Below, piece after piece: positions 15,734 through 23,302 of a stretch of DNA of 31,674 bases (the stretch's first letter is position 1; the number at the start of each line of letters is the position of its first letter). This stretch comes from an uncultured Collinsella sp. (GTDB lineage: Bacteria; Actinomycetota; Coriobacteriia; Coriobacteriales; Coriobacteriaceae). The stretch covers positions 1 through 31,674 of the forward strand of contig CABUZK010000019.1 of assembly GCA_902496115.1 (NCBI GenBank). Reading direction: 5' to 3'. The notes beneath the pieces are model-generated. The model had not been told where the DNA came from. It did no database searches and saw only the letters and a list, made by a program, of their open reading frames with translations. A program made the position numbers and the translations under genes.

Positions 15734-15870
15734 ATCTCAATCTGTAACATCTGGGCGGGCAAATCGGCTCTATCTGTTACAGATCGAGACAGACGGCGGG
15801 CGTCGGGACGAACATCTCATTCTGTAACAGTAAGACGACTTTTAACGGTCTAGATGTTACAGATCGAGAC
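15734..15870. repeat. Array of four alternating 16-bp repeats
   Basis: ATCTCAATCTGTAACA (15734-15749), its near reverse complement TGTTACAGATCGAGAC (15775-15790), ATCTCATTCTGTAACA (15814-15829) and TGTTACAGATCGAGAC (15855-15870). Starts are 41, 39 and 41 bases apart; same-orientation copies are exactly 80 apart. The region 15651-15733 has nothing else recognisable apart from AAAACCACCACA (15691-15702), which recurs in the terminator at 15889-15925. Confidence 0.85.
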
Positions 15871-15888
15871 AAACTGTCGTGGCAGGTC

Positions 15889-15925
15889 AAAACCACCACA
15901 AAGGTGCCTGTCCCCTTTGTGGTGG
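15889..15925 (-). terminator. Terminator of the murT-gatD operon
   Basis: CCACCACAAAGG (15893-15904) and CCTTTGTGGTGG (15914-15925) form a perfect 12-pair stem with a 9-base loop TGCCTGTCC. On the minus strand it is followed by TTTTG, eight bases past the gene's stop. Confidence 0.8.
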
Positions 15926-15932
15926 CGGGGCG

Positions 15933-18110
15933 TTAGGGGAGGAGCTTCATGGCGGCGTCGTGGGCGGCGTGCTCGTAGGCGTCGTCGAGGGGCTTGAGCG
16001 GCAGCAGAGCGTTGGCCTGTGCACCGCCGCGGCGCTCGAGGGCGTGGGCGATGAGCCAGTCGGCGAGCTCGGGGTTCTTGGGCAGTGCCGGTCCGTGTAG
16101 GTAAGTGCCGATGACGCCCTTGTAGATGAGACCCTCAAAACCATCGTCGCCGTTGTTGCCGGTGCCCGTGATGACGGACGTTCCGAGCGGCGTGGCATCG
16201 GCGTCCAAAAGGGTGCGGCCGCCGTGGTTCTCGAACCCCACAAAGGGCTCGGGTGCCAGGTCGGTCTTGACGGCGACGTTGCCGATCAGGCGGTCGGAGC
16301 CGCGCACGGTCTCGGCGGCAATGACGCCCAGGCCCTCGATGCGATTCTCGCCCATATAGTACGAACGGCCGAGCAGCTGATAGCTGCCGCAGATGGCGAG
16401 CAGCGAGCCGCCGTCCTCAACATGGGCCGCGACCTTGTCTTTTTGAGCGAACAGCTCGTGTGCCACGGCCAGCTGATCGCGGTCGGAGCCACCGCCCATC
16501 ATGACGATGTCGGCGTCGGTGAGATCGAGCGACTCGCCCATACGGACATCGTCCACGCGCACGGGGATGCCACGCCAGGCGCAGCGGCGCTCGAGGGCAA
16601 TGACGTTGCCGCCGTCGCCATAGAGGTTGAGGGCATCGGGGTACAGGTAGACGATGCGCAGGGGGCGCGAGAGCTCGACCGGCGCAATATCGGTGGGGAC
16701 AGCGCTGCCATCGGCGCGCGTTGCGGCGTGGGAGGCGATCGAGCTCGCATCGGTGCCCTTAAGTTCGTCGAGCTCCTTGACCAGCGGCGGGAAGGCCGTG
16801 TAGTTGGCGACGGCGTAGAAAGTATCGCCAGCCTCCTCGTCCGCCACGGCGCCGATCGCTTGCTCGATATTCGAGATGATGGCGGCGTCGATGCCGGCGT
16901 ACTTCAGACGTACCTGCATATCGTGTGCACGCGTGCCGCCGGCAAAGGCGACAAGCCCTGGGGTATCGGCGATGCGCTCGAAGTCGACGTCGTAGATCCA
17001 CGAGACATCGTGGCCGTCGGCGTCGTTGTCGTTGAGGAAGAAGGCGCAGAGCCTGCCGCCTGCCGTTTTAATGGACTGAATCTGGCGATCGAAGCCCACG
17101 GGATTTTTGGCCAGGTTTGCCTCGACGGTGCGGCCGGCAATGTTCCAGCGGCCCATGCGTCCGCCGGCGGGGACGTAGGCATCGAGCGTGGGCTGTAGAT
17201 GCGCCGCGTCCACGCCCAGCTCGCGCGCCGCAAAGAAGGCGGCGGCAACGTTGTAGACCATGTATAGGCCGTTGTAGCGCGTGGCGATGTGCGTTGCGGG
17301 TGCGTCGGTATCGGGTCCAAAGTTCAGGTCAAAGCCGTAGCCGTTGCAGGTGAGCTCAACGCCCGTCACGCGACGGACCAGCGCGGGACGACCCCAGCCG
17401 CACGAGGGGCAATGGTATGCGCCGAGCTGGCCGTACTGCACATAGTCGTACTCCAACGGCGCGTTGCACTGCGAGCAAAAACGCGAGTCGCTAATGCGAT
17501 CGGATTCGGTGCCCGTGGCACCGTCGATGCCAAAGGTGATGCTCGTGTTGGGGACGCGCGCGGCGATCGAGGCGCACAGCGGATCGTCGGCGTTATAGAT
17601 GAGCGTCGTTGCCGGCGAAAGCTCCAGCGCGTGGGCGATGACGTCCTGGGTGTGGTCGATCTCGCCGTAGCGGTCCAGCTGGTCGCGGAACAGGTTGAGC
17701 AGCACAAAGTAGGTCGGTTTGAGCTTGGGCAGGACGCGCACCGTGTAGAGCTCGTCGCACTCAAAGACGCCTACGCGCTTGCCGTTGCCGGCACGCTTAA
17801 GATTGCTGCGGGCTTCGAGCAGGGCACCTACCACGCCCGGCTCCATGTTGTTGCCAGCGCGGTTGCATACCACGGTGGCGCCGCTGGCGGCAACGGCATC
17901 GGCGATGAGGTTGGAGGTGGTGGTCTTGCCGTTGGTGCCGGTGATCACCACGCTGCGGTCGACAAGGCCCGCGAGGTCGCTTAGCAGCTCGGGGTCGATC
18001 TTCATGGCGATACGGCCGGGGAGTACGCCACCCTGGCGCTTAAGGACGGAGCGCAGCCCCCAGCGGGCGATATCGCTCGAGGTGCAGGCGAGAGATGAGC
18101 GGAAGTTCAT
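15933..18110 (-). CDS. murT-gatD: Fused MurT ligase - GatD amidotransferase (lipid II isoglutaminyl synthase)
   Basis: MurT/GatD amidates the alpha-carboxyl of D-Glu in lipid II using glutamine and ATP. Here both subunits are one 725-residue chain. The MurT half (1-450) has the N-terminal RSSLACTSSDIARW helix, P-loop GTNGKTT at 58-64, a four-cysteine zinc ribbon (Cys212, 215, 234, 237), and the NAKNPVGF-like ANLAKNPVGF and DVSWIYDVDFE segments expected near its active site. An Ala/Ser-rich linker (about 452-482) leads to GatD, a class I glutaminase with PDALNLYGDGGN at 491-502, nucleophile Cys574 in AICGSYQ and His672 in YLHGP. In staphylococci and streptococci these are two genes. ATG 18110 gives the family's N-terminus; TTAGGAA is the likely ribosome site. 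It is third in an operon behind two helical-repeat genes, 45 bases downstream. Confidence 0.95.
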   Translation of the reverse strand: MNFRSSLACTSSDIARWGLRSVLKRQGGVLPGRIAMKIDPELLSDLAGLVDRSVVITGTNGKTTTSNLIADAVAASGATVVCNRAGNNMEPGVVGALLEARSNLKRAGNGKRVGVFECDELYTVRVLPKLKPTYFVLLNLFRDQLDRYGEIDHTQDVIAHALELSPATTLIYNADDPLCASIAARVPNTSITFGIDGATGTESDRISDSRFCSQCNAPLEYDYVQYGQLGAYHCPSCGWGRPALVRRVTGVELTCNGYGFDLNFGPDTDAPATHIATRYNGLYMVYNVAAAFFAARELGVDAAHLQPTLDAYVPAGGRMGRWNIAGRTVEANLAKNPVGFDRQIQSIKTAGGRLCAFFLNDNDADGHDVSWIYDVDFERIADTPGLVAFAGGTRAHDMQVRLKYAGIDAAIISNIEQAIGAVADEEAGDTFYAVANYTAFPPLVKELDELKGTDASSIASHAATRADGSAVPTDIAPVELSRPLRIVYLYPDALNLYGDGGNVIALERRCAWRGIPVRVDDVRMGESLDLTDADIVMMGGGSDRDQLAVAHELFAQKDKVAAHVEDGGSLLAICGSYQLLGRSYYMGENRIEGLGVIAAETVRGSDRLIGNVAVKTDLAPEPFVGFENHGGRTLLDADATPLGTSVITGTGNNGDDGFEGLIYKGVIGTYLHGPALPKNPELADWLIAHALERRGGAQANALLPLKPLDDAYEHAAHDAAMKLLP

Positions 18111-18155
18111 GAAGCCGTTCCTAACGTGAATGACATGGTCGTGGCGTTTGCGCCG

Positions 18156-19199
18156 TTAAAAGCCGTAACGGCGCGCAAATTCCTGGGCAAGCTGCGATAC
18201 GTCTTCGCAAGCGCTGGCCCAGGGGGCAAAGTCGGGAGTATCCGAGATGATGCCGTCGGCCTCCCAAACCGCCTGATGCGAAAGGTCCCAGGGGTCGTGC
18301 GGTTCGGGCCGGCAGGGAAGGTACGGCGTCTGATACATGGGGTTCAGCAAAAAGAACGCGCCGCCCTCGCAGCGGTTGGCAAACTCGCGCAGCGCGCGTG
18401 TCGCCGGGCGCATCTTGTTCGTTTTGAACAGCAGGATCGTTCGGGCGAGTAGGTACCAGGGGGAGTTCTCGAGGGCATCGGCCCCCATCTGCTCCTCGAG
18501 CTGGTGAGCCAGGGCAAAAAAGCCGTCTTCGTCTTCCAGACGAGCGAGGGCGAGTAACACGGTGCCTGCAGCTCGGGTGGGATAGCCTTCCGCCTTAAGA
18601 ACACGGCGGGCGTAGTTGGCGGCAGCACGGTAGCGAGCGCTCGCCATGCACAGCTGCGAGATGGCCTCGAGCGTGTGGAGCCACCCGATAAGAGCCGGCT
18701 CGCTTACGGTGAGATCGGCCGCCGTCACTCCGTCTGCCAGCACCTTGTTGGCCCAGTAGTGCGGGGCCTCCATGTCGAACCCGGGCACGCTTTGCTGCAG
18801 GTAATCGGTCGTGGTCGCCTCGAGTTTCATCAGGTCGCCCAGACAGGCGTCGACGGGCGTGTCCGCCAGGATGATGGCGAGCAGCTGGGCATCGACGGTC
18901 AGCGCGTCGACGCGGACGATCTTGAGCAGCTCATCGCGCGTATCGTCGAACAGGTGGTTGCGCGTCTGTTCAAACTCCTCGTCGCTGCCCATGTCCTCGA
19001 TGCGATGGAGCTCGTCGAGCAGGTGGCGGTGGACGCCTGCATAGGACAGCAGTGCCTGGGCATGCTCGGTCTGCGCATACTTATGAGGGTTGACGCTCAC
19101 GTCGTTATGGACAAGCTCGCGTGCTGCATCGGTGAGTTCGGGGTGCGACGCAAGGTAGGCGCGCTCCAGGTAGGCGGGGATGTAGACGCTCGGATCCAT
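18156..19199 (-). CDS. Helical-repeat (TPR-like) protein of unknown function, copy 2
   Basis: This 347-residue soluble protein has no signal peptide or membrane segment and no catalytic motif I recognise. It is rich in amphipathic helices; the pair-like blocks around SARYRAAANYARRVL and PWYLLARTILLFKTN look like TPR-type repeats. Its layout parallels the upstream gene: helical N-terminal part, a block with GWLHTLEAISQL, then ALARLEDEDGF, then WYLLAR and a Cys-Gly step before the C-terminus. Its start overlaps the upstream stop (TAATG), so the two are translationally coupled, and it lies 45 bases ahead of murT-gatD. A scaffold or regulatory role linked to cell-wall amidation is only an inference from position. 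Confidence 0.8.
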   Translation of the reverse strand: MDPSVYIPAYLERAYLASHPELTDAARELVHNDVSVNPHKYAQTEHAQALLSYAGVHRHLLDELHRIEDMGSDEEFEQTRNHLFDDTRDELLKIVRVDALTVDAQLLAIILADTPVDACLGDLMKLEATTTDYLQQSVPGFDMEAPHYWANKVLADGVTAADLTVSEPALIGWLHTLEAISQLCMASARYRAAANYARRVLKAEGYPTRAAGTVLLALARLEDEDGFFALAHQLEEQMGADALENSPWYLLARTILLFKTNKMRPATRALREFANRCEGGAFFLLNPMYQTPYLPCRPEPHDPWDLSHQAVWEADGIISDTPDFAPWASACEDVSQLAQEFARRYGF

Positions 19200-20275
19200 T
19201 AGAGGTCTCCTCCCTTAAACGGCAGGCCCTGCTCGGCCGCCCGCAGGATGCGCTCGTCAATCTGGGAACGCACGATATCGTTGGTGGCGACCCAGGCGGC
19301 AAAGCTGGCGTTGTCGGGGGCGCCCAGGCCTTCCTGCAGTACCGGCGTCGCCTCGGACAGCGCAAGGACAAGCTCGTCGGTGGAGCCCACGCCCACGTTG
19401 ACGCGGGCATAGATGCCATCGGGAAACTCGGTTTGGAAGTAGAGTGCCTCGGCTGCGTGCGGGCACGAGCGTGCAAGGATGCGCAAGTAGTGCTCGGCAC
19501 CCTCGTAGTCCAGCTCGCGCCAGGCTGCGCTCATCAACGCGATGAGCGTCCATGGGTCCAAGTCGCGCTCTGCGTCCTTGGGACGACGGCGCAGCGGCGT
19601 GTTGGCAAGATAGGGCACGGAGTGGGCGGAACGAAAACGTTTGAGCTCCTCGGCAGGGTATTCGAGCTTTGCCATGGCAAGCATCGCAGTATGGCGGACG
19701 CCGGCGGGGTCGTTGGGCGCAAAGTCCAGGCTGCGGTTTGCGGCTTCGAGCGACATGCGATAGCGGCCGCTAATGAGGGCGCGCGATGCCAAGGCGGCAA
19801 GCCAGCGCAGGTAGGGACGGCGGGTCAGGTCGCCTGCGGCCTCACACTCGTAGGGGTCCTGCGCCGAGGCAATCTTGAGCGCCAGGTCGTGCTCCACTTC
19901 GTCACACTTGGACACCAGATACTGTACGTACTCCTCGTTGGAGTTGGCGGTGAGGGCGGTCAGCATGCGCTGGGCGTCCCAGTTGGCCGGATCGAGCGCG
20001 GCTGCCTCGCGGAGCATGCTCTCGGCAGCGGCCTCTTCTTGCTCTGCCTGGGTATCGTCAGGGATAAAGGGAATGCGGTAGTCGACAGCCTCGACCACCT
20101 TGGCAATGAGGTGCCCGGCGCGGTCGCGGTCGTGCACGATGAGCGGCGCGGGGTTGCGGGTGAATTGTTCCATTAGACGCTCTACGGCGGCACCGTCGGT
20201 GAGCGGGATATTGTCGCGGCGCAAGGCCTCAAGAACGAGGCGATGGCAATCCTCTTGAATGGGATCGAATGCCAT
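19199..20275 (-). CDS. Helical-repeat (TPR-like) protein of unknown function, copy 1
   Basis: The 358-residue protein begins MAFDPIQEDC after a near-perfect AAAGGAGG; an in-frame extension to 20305 is rejected on that basis. It is predicted cytoplasmic. The helix pairs around LREAAALDPANWDAQRMLTAL (about 90-110), LISGRYRMSLEAANRSLDFAPNDPAG and WRELDYEGAEHYLRILA have the spacing of TPR repeats. The order of blocks (RPYLRWLAALASRAL, then AMLAMAKLE, then WTLIALMSAAWRE) mirrors the downstream gene, suggesting a diverged tandem duplication. It is the first gene of the operon ending in murT-gatD. No function can be assigned. Confidence 0.8.
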   Translation of the reverse strand: MAFDPIQEDCHRLVLEALRRDNIPLTDGAAVERLMEQFTRNPAPLIVHDRDRAGHLIAKVVEAVDYRIPFIPDDTQAEQEEAAAESMLREAAALDPANWDAQRMLTALTANSNEEYVQYLVSKCDEVEHDLALKIASAQDPYECEAAGDLTRRPYLRWLAALASRALISGRYRMSLEAANRSLDFAPNDPAGVRHTAMLAMAKLEYPAEELKRFRSAHSVPYLANTPLRRRPKDAERDLDPWTLIALMSAAWRELDYEGAEHYLRILARSCPHAAEALYFQTEFPDGIYARVNVGVGSTDELVLALSEATPVLQEGLGAPDNASFAAWVATNDIVRSQIDERILRAAEQGLPFKGGDL

Positions 20276-20775
20276 GGGGCCTCCTTTGCTGCGGTTAGGG
20301 TTCAAATGTCTCTATATAAGGTTCTAGTTTACCCGCATGTGGCACACCGGGGGTGCCGCACTTGGACATGCACCTTTGCACCACGAAGACGGATGTCGCA
20401 CAAATGTCGGCACCTTGGACGGCTGAGTGGTATCACGGTGCCGCAAGCGGTCGATTTTTGGCGGCGAACGGGGTGCATTTCGGAGGGTCACCGTCCTGCC
20501 CGGGATATGTGGTCAACCTTGATAAAACGTTTGCCCAGCTTGGGAGTATGAATGCCCCACAAGGGTCTTCAGGGATAGAAAAAACGTTTCATCATTGTTG
20601 GCTTTAGGTGAATAACTGACCAACCAGAACGGTAAAATAGTGTTTGTCTGAGCGTTGAGACGTTTAGACATCGCGCATTGTCATCGCCGGCAACGCGCAA
20701 AACGGTCCTAACGGAGCCAATCGGGTGCTCCGTTATATACGCAAGTCTAAGAGGGGCTTGTTTAGGAGGCACAGT
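20276..20775. other. Divergent region between the murT-gatD operon and the alcohol dehydrogenase
   Basis: No credible gene in 500 bases. TATATA at 20313-20318 is a possible -10 for the minus operon, and GGTAAAATAG (TAAAAT at 20633-20638) for the plus gene. GGCAC/GTGCC (20341-20357) forms a small hairpin, and the octamer GTGCCGCA occurs at 20353 and 20442. In the plus leader AACGGAGC (20710-20717) pairs with GCTCCGTT (20727-20734) shortly before the ribosome site. Confidence 0.5.
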
Positions 20776-21999
20776 ATGGGACGTTTTACCAATCCTCGCG
20801 ATCTGTACTTTGGTGAGGGCGCTCGCCACGAGGTGAAGAACCTCAAGGGCAAGAAGGCCATCATCGTTTCTGGCGGCAGCTCTATGCGCCGCGGCGGGTT
20901 CCTGCAGGACGTTGAGGCCGACCTCAAAGAGGGCGGCTTCGAGGTCAAGCTGTTCGAGGGCGTCGAGTCCGATCCGTCCATCGAGACGGTCATGAAGGGC
21001 GCCGAGGCCATGCGCGAGTTCGAGCCCGACTGGATTATCGCCATCGGCGGCGGTTCGCCCATCGATGCCGCTAAGGCCATGTGGGTCTTCTACGAGTATC
21101 CCGAGGAGTCCTTCGATAACATCATCCAGCCGTTCAGCTTCCCTGAGCTGCGTCAGAAGGCTCACTTCTGCGCCATCTCCTCTACCTCCGGTACCGCTAC
21201 CGAGGTTACTGCCTTCTCCGTCATCACCGACTACGCCAAGGGCATCAAGTATCCGCTGGCCGACTTCAACATCACCCCTGATGTCGCCATCGTCGACCCC
21301 GAGCTCACCTACACCATGCCCGCCAAGCTGTGCGCTCATACCGGCATGGACGCTCTGACCCACTGCATGGAGGCCTACGTTTCCACCTGCGCCTCTATGT
21401 TCACCGATGCCAACGCCCTGCACGGCATCCGCGAGATCGTCGAGTGGCTGCCCAAGTCCTATGCTGGCGACCATGAGGCCCGTCAGCACATGCACGAGGC
21501 TCAGTGCATCGCCGGTATCGCCTTCTCCTCGGGCCTGCTCGGCATCGTTCACTCCATGGCTCACAAGACCGGTGCAGCCTTTGAGAACGGCCACATTATC
21601 CACGGTGCTGCCAACGCCATGTACCTGGGCAAGGTCATCCAGTGGAACTCCAAGGACCCGCGCGCTGCCGAGCGTTACGCTTACGTGGCCAAGGAGATCC
21701 TGCACCTTCCCGGCGAGACCAACGAGGAGCTCATCGCCGCGCTCGTCCAGAAGATTCGCGACCTCAACGATCAGCTCAACATTCCGCAGTCCATCAAGGA
21801 TTACGCGAATGGTGGCGTGAAGGTCGACGCCGAGAACCCGCAGATGGTCTCCGAGGAGGAGTTCCTCGCCAAGCTGCCCGAGATCGCCGCGAACGCCGAG
21901 CAGGACGCCTGCACGCCGGAGAACCCGCGTGAGACCAAGGCTGCCGACTTCGAGAAGATCCTCAAGGCCTGCTACTACGACACCGACATCGATTTCTAA
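20776..21999 (+). CDS. Iron-containing alcohol dehydrogenase (butanol dehydrogenase-like)
   Basis: This 407-residue class III alcohol dehydrogenase reduces aldehydes or oxidises alcohols with NAD(P)H. The nucleotide loop GGGSPID is at 91-97; metal ligands appear as Asp192 and His196 (GMDALTHCMEAY), His263 (HSMAHKTG) and His276 (NGHIIHG), matching the Fe-ADH pattern. ATG 20776 follows TTTAGGAGG; the open extension to 20725 lacks this. Strongly biased codon use suggests high expression. A leader hairpin at 20710-20734 and a following terminator frame it as a single-gene transcript. The C-terminal 40 residues, with ENPRETKAADFEKIL, are as in BdhA-type enzymes. The physiological substrate (ethanol, butanol, a diol or another) cannot be told from sequence. 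Confidence 0.93.
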   Translation: MGRFTNPRDLYFGEGARHEVKNLKGKKAIIVSGGSSMRRGGFLQDVEADLKEGGFEVKLFEGVESDPSIETVMKGAEAMREFEPDWIIAIGGGSPIDAAKAMWVFYEYPEESFDNIIQPFSFPELRQKAHFCAISSTSGTATEVTAFSVITDYAKGIKYPLADFNITPDVAIVDPELTYTMPAKLCAHTGMDALTHCMEAYVSTCASMFTDANALHGIREIVEWLPKSYAGDHEARQHMHEAQCIAGIAFSSGLLGIVHSMAHKTGAAFENGHIIHGAANAMYLGKVIQWNSKDPRAAERYAYVAKEILHLPGETNEELIAALVQKIRDLNDQLNIPQSIKDYANGGVKVDAENPQMVSEEEFLAKLPEIAANAEQDACTPENPRETKAADFEKILKACYYDTDIDF

Positions 22000-22021
22000 T
22001 CGACTCTTGTTATCGTAACGA

Positions 22022-22060
22022 GGGGCTCCGCACGTATCCGTACGGAGCCCCTTTCTTTTT
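22022..22060 (+). terminator. Terminator after the alcohol dehydrogenase
   Basis: GGGGCTCCG (22022-22030) pairs with CGGAGCCCC (22043-22051), with GTA/TAC pairing inside, and runs into TTTCTTTTTT. It ends 24 bases before the next start codon, leaving little room for a separate promoter. Confidence 0.85.
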
Positions 22061-22083
22061 TATTATTAGAGAATGGGATAAAA

Positions 22084-23184
22084 ATGGCTGCAATTTTCAA
22101 TAGCCCCAGCAAGTACATCCAGGGCCCGGACGAGCTTGCAAAGCTTGGCTCCTATGTCGAGCCGCTCGGCGCTAAGGCCCTCGTCATCGTGACGCCTTCG
22201 GGCAAGAAGCGCGTCGGTGCCAAGATCGAGGGCGGTTTTGCCGAGGCTAAGGCCGAGCTGCTGTTTGAGGACTTTAACGGCGAGTGCTCCAAGGGTGAGG
22301 TCGATCGCCTGGTCGCGCTCGCCCGCGACAACGGTTGCGACATCATCGTCGGCGTCGGTGGCGGCAAGATCCTCGACACCGCGAAGGCCGTCGCCTATTA
22401 CCTGGAGTCCCCGGTTATCATTTGTCCCACCATTGCTTCGACCGATGCCCCGTGTTCGGCGCTTTCGGTGCTCTATACCGATGACGGCCAGTTCGATAAA
22501 TATCTCTTCCTTAAGGCAAACCCCAACATTGTCCTGATGGATACGACGGTTATCGCGGCGAGCCCGGTGCGCCTGACGGTTTCCGGTATGGGCGATGCGC
22601 TCGCAACCTACTTTGAGGCCCAGGCGACGCATGATGCCGACGGCGGCACTTGCGCCGGCGGCAAGGGTGGTATGGCCGGCCTGGCGCTCGCCAAGCTCTG
22701 CTACGAGACCCTTATGGCCGATGGCGTCAAGGCCAAGGTCGCGCTGGAGAAGGGTGCGCTCACGCCTGCCGTCGAGCACATCATCGAGGCCAACACGCTG
22801 CTCTCCGGTATTGGCTTTGAGAGCTCGGGCCTTGCTGCTGCTCATGCCATCCACAATGGCCTAACGATGCTGCCCGAGTGCCACGGCATGTATCACGGCG
22901 AGAAGGTCGCCTTCGGCACCATCGTCCAGCTGGTACTCGAGGATGCCCCGACCGAGAAGCTCGAGGAAGTCTTGGGCTTCTGCATTGAGCTGGGCCTGCC
23001 GGTCACGATGAAGGAACTTGGCGTTGCCGAGTTTACGCGCGAGCAGGCCATGATTGTTGCCGAGGCCGCCTGCGCGCCCGATGACACCATGTGCAACATG
23101 CCGTTTGAGGTGACGCCCGAGATGGTCGCAAACGCCATCCTGGGTGCCGACGCACTGGGTCATTATTACCTTATGGATGAGTAA
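22084..23184 (+). CDS. gldA: Glycerol dehydrogenase family protein (zinc-dependent)
   Basis: GldA oxidises glycerol (or related diols) to dihydroxyacetone with NAD. The 366 residues have the NAD loop GVGGGKILDTAK at 90-101, Asp121 in ASTDAPCSALSV (substrate side), and zinc ligands Asp171 (SGMGDALATYFEA), His254 (AAAHAIHNG) and His271 (MYHGEKVAFG). These match D173/H256/H274 of the Geobacillus enzyme. The ribosome site ahead of ATG 22084 (GAGAATGGGA) is weak. It lies directly behind the terminator of the alcohol dehydrogenase and is followed by its own. The fit is good; substrate preference within diols is not certain. Confidence 0.92.
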   Translation: MAAIFNSPSKYIQGPDELAKLGSYVEPLGAKALVIVTPSGKKRVGAKIEGGFAEAKAELLFEDFNGECSKGEVDRLVALARDNGCDIIVGVGGGKILDTAKAVAYYLESPVIICPTIASTDAPCSALSVLYTDDGQFDKYLFLKANPNIVLMDTTVIAASPVRLTVSGMGDALATYFEAQATHDADGGTCAGGKGGMAGLALAKLCYETLMADGVKAKVALEKGALTPAVEHIIEANTLLSGIGFESSGLAAAHAIHNGLTMLPECHGMYHGEKVAFGTIVQLVLEDAPTEKLEEVLGFCIELGLPVTMKELGVAEFTREQAMIVAEAACAPDDTMCNMPFEVTPEMVANAILGADALGHYYLMDE

Positions 23185-23201
23185 ACTAAACTAAGGTAAG
23201 G

Positions 23202-23237
23202 AAGGGGCAAAGCCGACAGATGGCTTTGCCCCTTTTT
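23202..23237 (+). terminator. Terminator after gldA
   Basis: GGGGCAAAGCC (23204-23214) pairs with GGCTTTGCCCC (23222-23232) around a 7-base loop and is followed by TTTTT. Confidence 0.9.
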
Positions 23238-23242
23238 GCTAT

Positions 23243-23271
23243 GGTGCAAAGGGGTAAGGTTACTTTGCACC
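23243..23271 (+). promoter_or_regulatory. Perfect 9-bp inverted repeat ahead of the second gldA-like gene
   Basis: GGTGCAAAG and CTTTGCACC are separated by 11 bases. There is no U-tract after it. It sits between the gldA terminator and the next start at 23303, so it may be an operator or a leader hairpin. Confidence 0.55.
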
Positions 23272-23302
23272 AATCGTTGTTTGATGAAGGGCGGATTCTC
23301 GT

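Noticed and set aside
15271..15853. Open frames across the tRNA-Glu region on both strands
   Set aside because: They translate the tRNA and its displaced copy (for example VPPAGFEPAISTLKG), a well-known spurious product of tRNA DNA.
15734..15870. A mini-CRISPR array
   Set aside because: Repeats alternate in orientation, are only 16 bp with some variation, and no cas gene is in the window.
20569..21705. 378-codon minus-strand frame opposite the alcohol dehydrogenase
   Set aside because: Antisense shadow with no recognisable motif.
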